5,297 nt of DNA from an uncultured bacterium (GTDB taxonomy: Bacteria > Bacillota_I > Bacilli_A > RF39 > UBA660), in assembly GCA_900314225.1 (NCBI GenBank), contig OMUM01000028.1, positions 1-5,297 on the forward strand, written 5' to 3'. Shown piece after piece: positions 1 through 5,297 of the stretch (position 1 is the stretch's first letter; the number at the start of each line of letters is the position of its first letter). The notes under the pieces were generated by a model, which had not been told where the DNA came from, made no database searches, and saw nothing but the letters and a program-made list of their open reading frames with translations. The position numbers and the translations under genes are program-made.

Positions 1-24
1 ATGAAAAAGAATAAAATATATTAC

Positions 25-54
25 AAAAAAAAGAACTAATAATCTTATTAGTCC
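25..54 (-). terminator. Intrinsic terminator after cdaR
   Basis: On the minus strand the arm GGACTAATAA (45-54) pairs with TTATTAGTTC (33-42). This is a 10-bp stem with one G-T wobble and a very tight turn, followed at once by eight T residues (25-32). The hairpin starts one base after the cdaR stop codon (56-58). It should end the cdaA-cdaR transcript. The plus-strand side is followed by TTTATTG, so weak bidirectional action is possible but not supported by any visible plus-strand gene. Confidence 0.9.
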
Positions 55-55
55 T

Positions 56-1414
56 TTATTGTTTCTTTGAAATTACAACTTTAACCTTCTTTGTCTTTGA
101 AGCATAAGATAATTTTAAATCATTACCAGTAACATGAACATCAACTTCATGTGTACCTTCTCCATAACCATCCAAATCAACATAGGCTGTAATATCACTT
201 TCTTTTAAACTACTCAAAGCATCAGAACTTCCGGTTACCACAACATTAACCTTACTATCTTCATCAGTCGCCGCATTAGCAACCAATCCATCACCAGTAT
301 TCCGTGTCGTTATCGAAACATCATTAAACTCTTTAGTAGTAGAATTATCAACAATAACCTTAACCGTAATTGACTTAGAACTTAAATCTGTGATTCCTTT
401 AGGCTTAGAAAGTACCACATTAAAATCTTTATTTTTATCAAGATCTCTTACATCAATATCTACTTCAAATTGCTCTATTTTATCAATAGCCTCTTGTGAG
501 CCATATACAGTAATCTTAGACAAACTTGATTCCATTGATTTTATAGATTTACCAAATGCTAATGTACCTTTAGGAATAATTCTAATTGGAACTTCTTTAC
601 TAGGAGAAGTTATTGTAACTTTAGCTGTTACAGTTTTAGGAACAATTTCAATATCATTAATTACTTTTCCATTATTATCATATGCTACTAATGGCACATC
701 CTTAACCATAATTTCCCCAGCTTTTGGATTTGGAATATCATTAACATCCAATAAAGCTTTAACACTAGCAACTTTATCTAATTTATATTGAGCACCCTTA
801 ATAATAACCTCAGATCTATCTAATTCAACATTACTTATATATAACTTACTATCTAAACTATCTTGATGTAATATATCATAAGTTAAAGCTTTATTTTCAC
901 TAACTTTTTCATAAATAGTGACAGTTATAGTTGAAGGATCTAACTTATAATCAAGAGACTTCAATCTCTGTGTATATTTTAAATTTACTCTATGATTTCC
1001 AGGCTTTAGTCCAGTTAAATCAACAGATACTCCCTTAGAAGGAGATTGTTTAGCCAAGAAAATATGCCTTCTTTGTCCAATTAAAGTTATATCTACAGTT
1101 TTAGGTAGTCCTTCAACAACATATAATTCTTCGTTATATACAGCCGTAACAGGTTGATCATATAAAATTTCAGCATACTGGTCAATCATAACACTAGATT
1201 CATTATCAACAAACACAAAAACCCCAAATGCTAAAATTAAACTAAATACTAACAATGTAGATTTTTTACCAGACAATCTGTCAATATCTTTAGCAAAACC
1301 TTTAAACAAATCCATTATTTTTAGAATCAATTTAGTAATAGGAGTAATTAACCATTTATCAAAAAACAAACCAATATGACGAAAAAACATTTTACTCTTA
1401 CCTATCTTTTTCAT
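56..1414 (-). CDS. cdaR: CdaR, YbbR-domain regulator of diadenylate cyclase CdaA
   Basis: This is a membrane-anchored partner that modulates CdaA, the cyclic di-AMP synthase encoded just upstream. The 452-residue product has a basic cytoplasmic N-terminus (about 1-51), one transmembrane helix (about 52-69, rich in L, V and F), and an extracytoplasmic part of about 380 residues. That part reads as four YbbR-type beta repeats, roughly 80-172, 175-272, 275-357 and 362-452, with recurrent patterns such as ITVTIYEK, VTAKVTIT, ITVKVIV and VKVVIS at repeat ends. B. subtilis CdaR likewise carries several YbbR repeats. The ATG at 1414 is preferred because AGGAAGAG precedes it at proper spacing. An in-frame ATG at 1429 would add five residues but has no clear ribosome binding site, and a later ATG at 1390 has only a weak one. 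The gene overlaps the cdaA end by 17 bases, which indicates translational coupling. The cytoplasmic N-terminus is longer than I recall for B. subtilis CdaR and is amphipathic. No glmM can follow in the operon, because a strong terminator comes directly after the stop codon. Confidence 0.93.
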   Translation of the reverse strand: MKKIGKSKMFFRHIGLFFDKWLITPITKLILKIMDLFKGFAKDIDRLSGKKSTLLVFSLILAFGVFVFVDNESSVMIDQYAEILYDQPVTAVYNEELYVVEGLPKTVDITLIGQRRHIFLAKQSPSKGVSVDLTGLKPGNHRVNLKYTQRLKSLDYKLDPSTITVTIYEKVSENKALTYDILHQDSLDSKLYISNVELDRSEVIIKGAQYKLDKVASVKALLDVNDIPNPKAGEIMVKDVPLVAYDNNGKVINDIEIVPKTVTAKVTITSPSKEVPIRIIPKGTLAFGKSIKSMESSLSKITVYGSQEAIDKIEQFEVDIDVRDLDKNKDFNVVLSKPKGITDLSSKSITVKVIVDNSTTKEFNDVSITTRNTGDGLVANAATDEDSKVNVVVTGSSDALSSLKESDITAYVDLDGYGEGTHEVDVHVTGNDLKLSYASKTKKVKVVISKKQ

Positions 1415-2240
1415 ATATCTCTTCCTCATCTATATTGTCTTCATCTTCTTCATCATAATCTTCATTTTGTTTTGGCTTTAATTCATCAATTAACATCATT
1501 CTTACATCGTCAAGTGACAAATTGTATAACATTTCTCCTTTTAAAGCAATAGAAACCCTTCCAGTTTCTTCAGAGACAACTAAACATATAGCATCAGTTT
1601 CTTCAGACAATCCAAGAGCAGCTCTATGTCTAGTGCCAAGTCTTCTATTTAATTTTGGACTATTACTGGTAGGAAAAACAGCACCTGCACAAGTAATTCT
1701 ATCGCCTTGAATTATAACACCACCATCATGTAGTGGATTGCCTTCATAAAAGATTGCTATTAATAAGTCACTTGTCAAATCAGCATAGATTTTCTTAGCT
1801 TTATCAATATAATTGCCTAAACTAATATCTCTTTCAATAACAATTAATGCCCCGATTCTCTCTTTTCTCATATAATCTACAGCATTAACAATTTCATATA
1901 CAACATGTTCACGCTCATCAACTGTTAAAACCTTGTGTCTTCCTAACAATTGATTACGACCAAGTTGTTCCAAAATAGTTCTAATTTCTGGTTGAAATAT
2001 AACTACAAGAGCAATAGGTCCCCATTGAATTATATAATCAAGTAAGTATCCAACAGTAACTAAATTTAGCCACTCACTTACAAATTTTAAAATTATAATA
2101 AAAATTAAACCTTTAACAATTAAAGATAATTTAACATTATTCTTAATATTTTTAAGTATAAAATAAAAAATAAGCCAAACTAATGAAATATCAATAATTT
2201 TTCTAATAACTGTTAAAACATCAGATAGAGTTATTACCAT
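1398..2240 (-). CDS. cdaA: CdaA, membrane diadenylate cyclase (c-di-AMP synthase)
   Basis: It condenses two ATP molecules into cyclic di-AMP, the second messenger that controls potassium and osmolyte transport and wall homeostasis. The 280-residue product is close to the 273 residues of the B. subtilis enzyme. It has three hydrophobic N-terminal helices (about 14-31, 38-54 and 62-83), the family segment IFQPEIRTILEQLGR (81-95), and a cytoplasmic DAC (DisA_N) domain from about 110 to 245. Family motifs are clear: RIGALIVIERD (128-138), PLHDGGVII (169-177), GTRHRAALG (202-210) and VVSEETGRVSIA (221-232). The first active-site motif, normally DGA, reads DGG here (Asp172, Gly173, Gly174); the RHR motif (204-206) is intact. 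Residues 260-279 are extremely acidic (14 of 20 Asp/Glu), an addition I do not know from standard CdaA. The ATG at 2240 is chosen because AGGAG lies 8 bases upstream. The frame extends to a TTG at 2264, but that codon lacks a ribosome binding site and the real Shine-Dalgarno would fall inside it. It forms an operon with cdaR. Confidence 0.97.
   Translation of the reverse strand: MVITLSDVLTVIRKIIDISLVWLIFYFILKNIKNNVKLSLIVKGLIFIIILKFVSEWLNLVTVGYLLDYIIQWGPIALVVIFQPEIRTILEQLGRNQLLGRHKVLTVDEREHVVYEIVNAVDYMRKERIGALIVIERDISLGNYIDKAKKIYADLTSDLLIAIFYEGNPLHDGGVIIQGDRITCAGAVFPTSNSPKLNRRLGTRHRAALGLSEETDAICLVVSEETGRVSIALKGEMLYNLSLDDVRMMLIDELKPKQNEDYDEEDEDNIDEEEIYEKDR
1419..1426 (-). promoter_or_regulatory. 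Shine-Dalgarno for cdaR inside the cdaA coding region
   Basis: AGGAAGAG lies in the last codons of cdaA, where it encodes part of a Glu-Glu-Glu run (residues 272-274). Its AGGA core is 8 bases before the ATG at 1414. It decides the cdaR start in favour of 1414 over the in-frame ATG at 1429. Confidence 0.7.
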
Positions 2241-2248
2241 CTCTTCAT

Positions 2249-2253
2249 CTCCT
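2249..2253 (-). promoter_or_regulatory. Shine-Dalgarno for cdaA
   Basis: AGGAG (within AAGAGGAGA) sits 8 bases before the ATG at 2240. It fixes that ATG as the cdaA start and argues against the upstream in-frame TTG at 2264. Confidence 0.8.
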
Positions 2254-2319
2254 CTTATCTTCAAGCATTATATAAAAAATATGTCAATAACATATCTCAA
2301 ACCCTATACCTGTAATTTA

Positions 2320-2348
2320 ATAATAACATTTTATAACTAATTTATCAA
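2320..2348 (-). promoter_or_regulatory. Promoter of the cdaA-cdaR operon
   Basis: On the minus strand TTGATA (2343-2348, 5 of 6 matches to the -35 consensus) and TATTAT (2320-2325, 5 of 6 to the -10 consensus) are separated by exactly 17 bases. TG one base before the -10 makes it an extended -10 promoter. The predicted start of transcription is near 2313, giving a leader of about 73 bases before the cdaA ATG. The promoter follows the rnr terminator, so it fits an independent cdaA-cdaR unit with a housekeeping sigma factor. I see no clear operator or riboswitch fold in the leader. Confidence 0.7.
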
Positions 2349-2377
2349 CCATGAACAAATTAAAAAATTATTTTTTT

Positions 2378-2409
2378 AAAAAGGAACTTACTTTTTAAAA
2401 TAAGTTCCT
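2378..2409 (-). terminator. Intrinsic terminator overlapping the end of rnr
   Basis: On the minus strand AGGAACTTA (2401-2409) and TAAGTTCCT (2382-2390) form a perfect 9-bp stem around a 10-base loop, and the T-run continues to 2378. The rnr stop codon TAA (2388-2390) is part of the distal arm, and the last rnr codons form the proximal arm and the loop. An A-run follows the short T-tract. The hairpin should separate rnr from cdaA. Confidence 0.88.
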
Positions 2410-4631
2410 CTTGTTTTAGCAATTTTAGATTTAATCTTAACATCTCTATTTATCTCTGTAGAATTAGCAATTTTATTTTCCTTTATCTTTTCAACAACAC
2501 CAAAGTTTATTTTTTTCTCTTCTTTTGAAGCAGCTAAAACATTAACTTTTAGTCTATCACCAACAAAATAATTTTCAAAGCCATCAAGTGAAACCAATGA
2601 ATAACTTTCTGGACTATAGACATATGATCCTTTTAAATCTTTTATTCTTACAAATCCTTCTATCATATTGTCTAATTCAACAGAAATTCCTCTATCACTT
2701 ATACCAGTAATAGTACATTCATACTCATCACCAATATGATTACTCATATATTCAGCACATCTCATTCTTAATACAGCATTCTCAGCATCATCTGCATTTT
2801 TTTCCATTTTAGATGACCATGCCCCAATATCAGGCAATTTTTCTTTCCATTTATTAATCTTCTTTTTATCACCATTTAAAATATCTTTAACAATTCTATG
2901 AACAGTTAAATCAGGATATCTTCTAATTGGTGAAGTAAAATGACAATAATTTTCTTTAGCAAGTCCATAATGACCAATATTATGAGGACTATATTTTGCT
3001 CTTGAATTACACTTAATTAATTCAACAGTAAGTAACATTGATAATTTATCAGCCTTATTAGCATGTTCAACTAACTCTTGCATTAATTTTTTATCTTCAG
3101 TAATATTTTCACCCATCATACCAACTTTGAACGGATAATTTATTGCTGATAAGAAAAATAAATAATCATTCAATTTTTCTGCATTTGGTTTATCATGTAT
3201 TCTATGTAAACAAGGAAAACCATTATCAACAGCAAACTTATCCACTGTTTCATTAGCTAATAGCATAAATTCTTCAATTAAATTTTCTCCTAAATCCTGT
3301 TCCCTCTTTGAAAAGCCAGAAACCTTGCCATTTTCATCTAAAACAACCTTTAGTTCTGGTCTATTAAACTCAATTGCACCATTTTTAATTCTCTTTTTTC
3401 TAAGAACAAGAGCTAATTTATTTAAATTTCTTAATGTATCAACATGTTCTTCATATTGAGGATCAATTATATTATATTTTAAAATATCATTTACCTTATC
3501 ATAAGTCATTTTTAAACTTGAATTAATGATAGAAGGAGTAATTCTTGATTTAACTACTTTTCCTTCTGGTGTAACTTCCATAATACAAGATAAAGCACAC
3601 CTTTCAACATAGGGATTAAGTGAACATATACCATTAGATAATTCATGAGGTAGCATAGGAATTACTTTGCCACCTAAATAATTACTAGTACCTTTTCTTC
3701 TAGCATCTAAATCTAAAGGAGAGTCTTCTGGAACATAATGAGAAACATCAGCTATATGTACACCAACCAAATAATTACCATTAGGTAAAATCTCACAAGA
3801 TAGAGCATCATCCATATCTTTTGTATCAGCTCCATCAATTGTAAATATTTCCAAGTTAGTTAAATCTTCTCTGCCTATTCTATCACTATCTCTAACCTTA
3901 GTTGGAATATTTTTAACTTGATTCCAAGAATCTTTACTAAATTCATCATCAATACCATATTTAAAAGCTTCCCACAAAATATCCTCATCAGGATCATCTT
4001 TATGATTAAACACTCTAGTAACCTCACCAATATAAAAATTATCAGCAGTTTGTTCAATTAAATTAACAGAAACTCTTTGACCTTCAATTGCTTCTCCACT
4101 CAATGCAATTTGAAGATCTTGTTTTTTCTTATCAAGAGGCTTTAAAAAATAACTAGAACCAATTCTATATACTTCACCAACTACTGATTCTAAATGTCTA
4201 TTAATAATTTTATCAACTTTTGGTTCACCATTTTTTCCACCAGTATCAACTAAAACAATATCACCATCTATTGCACCATTAGTACTTCCATTAGCAACTA
4301 TATATTGTTCTTCAACAACTTGTTTATCTCCATTTTTATCAATATAAGAAGAAATAGTTTTCACTTTACCATTACCATCTTTATCAGCATAAAATTTTCC
4401 TTTTCTAAAAGAAGTTTTACTCATTAAAACATAATTACCAGAAGGTGTTTCATAATATTTATAATTTTTAATTCCATTAATTAAAAATTTCTTAATATCG
4501 TCTATATTTTTATCAGTTAAAATATAACTTTCATCTTCTTTTCTAATAAGATTTTGTACTTTAAGGCATAACTTATCAAATGATATAGGTTTTTTTTCTT
4601 TTTTTAATACCAAATAAACATAATCTTCCAT
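2388..4631 (-). CDS. rnr: Ribonuclease R (RNB-family 3'-5' exoribonuclease)
   Basis: It degrades RNA processively from the 3' end, including structured RNA, and in bacteria takes part in RNA turnover and quality control. The 747-residue product is slightly shorter than the B. subtilis (779) and E. coli (813) enzymes as I recall them. In order it shows a divergent N-terminal winged-helix region (about 1-70), two cold-shock/OB-like domains (about 75-210), the RNB catalytic domain (about 250-585) and an S1 domain (about 634-715), ending in a short basic tail. The metal-binding motif DGADTKDMDDA holds Asp266, Asp272, Asp274 and Asp275. Other RNB hallmarks are VIPMLPHELSNGICSLNP, LLANETVDKF, LHRIHDKP, NIGHYGLA and FTSPIRRYPDLTVHR. 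The ATG at 4631 is chosen because GGGGGA lies 7 bases upstream; the frame extends to TTG codons at 4646 and 4649 that lack ribosome binding sites. The common Firmicutes neighbours secG and smpB are absent on both sides. The gene is bracketed by terminators, so it is probably monocistronic. Its promoter is unclear; TGA-TATTCT near 4660-4668 is a weak extended -10 candidate. Confidence 0.98.
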   Translation of the reverse strand: MEDYVYLVLKKEKKPISFDKLCLKVQNLIRKEDESYILTDKNIDDIKKFLINGIKNYKYYETPSGNYVLMSKTSFRKGKFYADKDGNGKVKTISSYIDKNGDKQVVEEQYIVANGSTNGAIDGDIVLVDTGGKNGEPKVDKIINRHLESVVGEVYRIGSSYFLKPLDKKKQDLQIALSGEAIEGQRVSVNLIEQTADNFYIGEVTRVFNHKDDPDEDILWEAFKYGIDDEFSKDSWNQVKNIPTKVRDSDRIGREDLTNLEIFTIDGADTKDMDDALSCEILPNGNYLVGVHIADVSHYVPEDSPLDLDARRKGTSNYLGGKVIPMLPHELSNGICSLNPYVERCALSCIMEVTPEGKVVKSRITPSIINSSLKMTYDKVNDILKYNIIDPQYEEHVDTLRNLNKLALVLRKKRIKNGAIEFNRPELKVVLDENGKVSGFSKREQDLGENLIEEFMLLANETVDKFAVDNGFPCLHRIHDKPNAEKLNDYLFFLSAINYPFKVGMMGENITEDKKLMQELVEHANKADKLSMLLTVELIKCNSRAKYSPHNIGHYGLAKENYCHFTSPIRRYPDLTVHRIVKDILNGDKKKINKWKEKLPDIGAWSSKMEKNADDAENAVLRMRCAEYMSNHIGDEYECTITGISDRGISVELDNMIEGFVRIKDLKGSYVYSPESYSLVSLDGFENYFVGDRLKVNVLAASKEEKKINFGVVEKIKENKIANSTEINRDVKIKSKIAKTRGTYFKK

Positions 4632-4638
4632 TAAATAA

Positions 4639-4644
4639 TCCCCC
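4639..4644 (-). promoter_or_regulatory. Shine-Dalgarno for rnr
   Basis: GGGGGA lies 7 bases before the ATG at 4631. It is an imperfect match to AGGAGG, but it is the only purine-rich site in an AT-rich leader. It supports the ATG start rather than the TTG codons at 4646 and 4649, one of which it directly adjoins. Confidence 0.6.
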
Positions 4645-4682
4645 AACAAAAATATTTACATATAGAATATCACAAAAAAAGT

Positions 4683-4706
4683 AAAAAAAAAAGACCTAGT
4701 CTTTTT
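4683..4706 (-). terminator. Intrinsic terminator overlapping the DUF378 stop codon
   Basis: On the minus strand AAAAAGAC (4699-4706) pairs with GTCTTTTT (4688-4695). This is an 8-bp stem whose 3-base loop is exactly the TAG stop codon (4696-4698). A run of ten T residues (4683-4692) includes the distal arm. The last codons Glu-Lys-Asp encode the upstream arm. Confidence 0.82.
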
Positions 4707-4902
4707 CAAATTCAATATGTCCAAGTAGAATACCAATGTTAATTATTCCACATATACCTACTATTGTATAAATGGTTCTTGTAAAGAAAGTTCCATCACC
4801 AAATATCATAGCAACTAAATCAACATCAAATATTCCAATTAGTCCCCAATTAACTGCTCCAATAATTGTGAAAACTAATAATATTTTTTGTAATGTTTCC
4901 AT
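4696..4902 (-). CDS. DUF378 family small membrane protein (YuzA-like)
   Basis: This 68-residue protein has two predicted transmembrane helices, about 5-25 and 40-61, joined by a short loop (FGDGTFFTR). The segments IGAVNWGLIGIFDVDLVAMIFG and IIYT-like TIYTIVGICGIINI fit the DUF378 family, whose B. subtilis member is YuzA. The Asn-Trp-Gly turn inside helix 1 is typical of that family. The function is unknown; a membrane location is the only safe inference. The start is the ATG at 4902, with a near-perfect AGGAGGAG (4908-4915) 5 bases upstream, suggesting strong translation. The gene lies alone between two terminators. Its C-terminus HIEFEKD is charged and probably cytoplasmic or surface-exposed. 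No truncation or frameshift is visible. Confidence 0.9.
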   Translation of the reverse strand: METLQKILLVFTIIGAVNWGLIGIFDVDLVAMIFGDGTFFTRTIYTIVGICGIINIGILLGHIEFEKD

Positions 4903-4907
4903 ATTAT

Positions 4908-4915
4908 CTCCTCCT
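4908..4915 (-). promoter_or_regulatory. Strong Shine-Dalgarno for the DUF378 gene
   Basis: AGGAGGAG, the best ribosome binding site in the window, ends 5 bases before the ATG at 4902. Confidence 0.85.
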
Positions 4916-4942
4916 AATTATATAATTCCCCAAAAAATAAAA

Positions 4943-4971
4943 ATTATACAAAAAAGATAGAGAATTCTCTA
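4943..4971 (-). promoter_or_regulatory. Probable promoter of the DUF378 gene, overlapping the upstream terminator
   Basis: A consensus -10 TATAAT (4943-4948) lies 17 bases after TAGAGA (4966-4971, 4 of 6 matches to the -35 consensus). The -35 element would sit inside the NlpC/P60 terminator stem and overlap its stop codon. The predicted start of transcription is near 4936, giving a leader of about 34 bases. A second TATAAT at 4917-4922 is too close to the ribosome binding site to serve well. The weak -35 keeps this tentative. Confidence 0.42.
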
Positions 4972-4973
4972 TC
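4950..4973 (-). terminator. Intrinsic terminator overlapping the end of the NlpC/P60 gene
   Basis: The 18-base perfect palindrome GATAGAGAATTCTCTATC (4956-4973) can fold as a 7-bp stem with an AATT loop, followed on the minus strand by six T residues (4950-4955). The stop codon TAG (4969-4971) is inside the proximal arm. Confidence 0.85.
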
Positions 4974-5297
4974 CTATTCTTCTAACAGATAAAATTGTTG
5001 TAGTAGAACCACTCAACCACTTACTAACATTACTCAAGATAACACCTTGAGAAGGATTAGCCGCATGAATCATCATTCCATTTCCAACATACAATGCTGA
5101 ATGAGTAACAACCCCATTAGAATAACCCCAACTTAGAATGTCACCAGGTTGAACATCAGAATAATTTATTCCAACACCATCATTGATTTGCGTAGAAGCA
5201 CTTCGGCTCACTGATTTACCAACACGTGAGTAAACATATTGAACAAATCCACTACAATCAAATGCAGATGGTCCATTTGCTCCACTTTGATATGGGT
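4969..5297 (-). CDS. NlpC/P60 domain peptidoglycan hydrolase, C-terminal part (5' end outside window)
   Basis: This is a probable cell-wall endopeptidase of the NlpC/P60 cysteine peptidase family, which cuts peptide stems of peptidoglycan outside the membrane. The 108 complete codons in the window read open to the edge, so the gene continues beyond 5297; the internal GTG at 5211 is not the start. The catalytic Cys is in FDCSGFVQYVY (5254-5256, residue 14 of the visible part). The His pair follows in VTHSALYVG (residue 65) and MMIHAANP (residue 77), in the usual order and spacing. QPGDILSW is the conserved strand between them. The NlpC/P60 domain is C-terminal and ends the protein. Any signal peptide, SH3, LysM or coiled-coil region would lie upstream of the window, so the exact subtype cannot be called. 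A terminator overlaps the stop codon. Confidence 0.93.
   Translation of the reverse strand, partial: PYQSGANGPSAFDCSGFVQYVYSRVGKSVSRSASTQINDGVGINYSDVQPGDILSWGYSNGVVTHSALYVGNGMMIHAANPSQGVILSNVSKWLSGSTTTILSVRRIG

Noticed and set aside
1..39. Plus-strand ATG followed by 11 codons and TAA at the window edge
   Set aside because: Too short and Lys/Asn-rich, as random AT-rich sequence would be. It could be the tail of a convergent gene, but nothing in the window supports that.
390..791. 133-codon open frame on the plus strand inside cdaR
   Set aside because: It is fully antisense to the conserved YbbR repeats, has no ribosome binding site context or recognisable motif, and reads as the low-complexity complement of cdaR.
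1522..1710. 62-codon plus-strand open frame inside cdaA
   Set aside because: It is the complement of the conserved DAC domain and has no independent support.
2245..2268. Seven-codon mini-frame (MLEDKRR) ending 4 bases before the cdaA ATG, a possible leader peptide
   Set aside because: It spans the cdaA Shine-Dalgarno, lacks its own ribosome binding site, and has no codon pattern suggesting attenuation.
3875..4057. 60-codon minus-strand frame inside rnr
   Set aside because: It is an out-of-frame reading of the well-conserved rnr gene, with an I/L/M-rich composition typical of AT-rich shadow frames.
4650..4682. Promoter for rnr between the DUF378 terminator and the rnr ribosome binding site
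   Set aside because: One is expected here, but only weak hexamers are present (TATTCT with an upstream TG, and T-rich -35 options), so it is not called as a feature.
4772..4960. 62-codon plus-strand frame opposite the DUF378 gene
   Set aside because: It is antisense to DUF378 and crosses its promoter and ribosome binding site; no family resemblance.
5209..5211. GTG as the start of the NlpC/P60 gene
   Set aside because: The same frame stays open to the window edge and contains the catalytic Cys motif upstream of this codon, so the GTG is an internal Val.

Overview
The window is AT-rich and looks like chromosomal DNA from a low-GC Gram-positive bacterium of the Firmicutes/Bacillota type, possibly one of the reduced uncultured gut lineages (lineage is inference). 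Evidence for this is the YbbR-domain partner of a membrane diadenylate cyclase, AGGAGG-like ribosome binding sites, strong intrinsic terminators, very short intergenic gaps, and an NlpC/P60 peptidoglycan hydrolase that implies a cell wall. Tryptophan is encoded by TGG, and nothing suggests a non-standard genetic code. All five genes lie on the minus strand, so transcription runs from high to low coordinates.

In transcription order, the window starts inside an NlpC/P60 domain protein (4969-5297, 5' end outside the window). Next come a 68-residue two-helix DUF378 membrane protein (4696-4902), ribonuclease R (2388-4631), and the pair cdaA (1398-2240) and cdaR (56-1414). Four intrinsic terminators are visible, after NlpC/P60, DUF378, rnr and cdaR. 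The first three physically contain the stop codon of the gene they end, and the fourth begins one base after it. The window therefore appears to hold four transcription units, with only cdaA-cdaR co-transcribed. A good extended -10 promoter lies between rnr and cdaA, and a weaker one lies between NlpC/P60 and DUF378. No gap without a gene is longer than about 150 bases. I see no RNA gene, mobile element or CRISPR array.

CdaA makes cyclic di-AMP, and CdaR is its membrane-anchored extracytoplasmic regulator. Together they link envelope and osmotic state to potassium and cell-wall homeostasis. RNase R degrades structured RNA. The NlpC/P60 enzyme cuts peptidoglycan peptides. No previously undescribed system is evident. 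The points most worth a second look are a DGG instead of DGA active-site motif in CdaA, an acidic CdaA tail next to a basic CdaR N-terminus (the tail codons also act as the cdaR ribosome binding site), and terminators fused to the ends of genes. Three start codons are set here to internal ATGs because those have good Shine-Dalgarno sequences, whereas the longer frames begin at TTG or at a poorly supported ATG.
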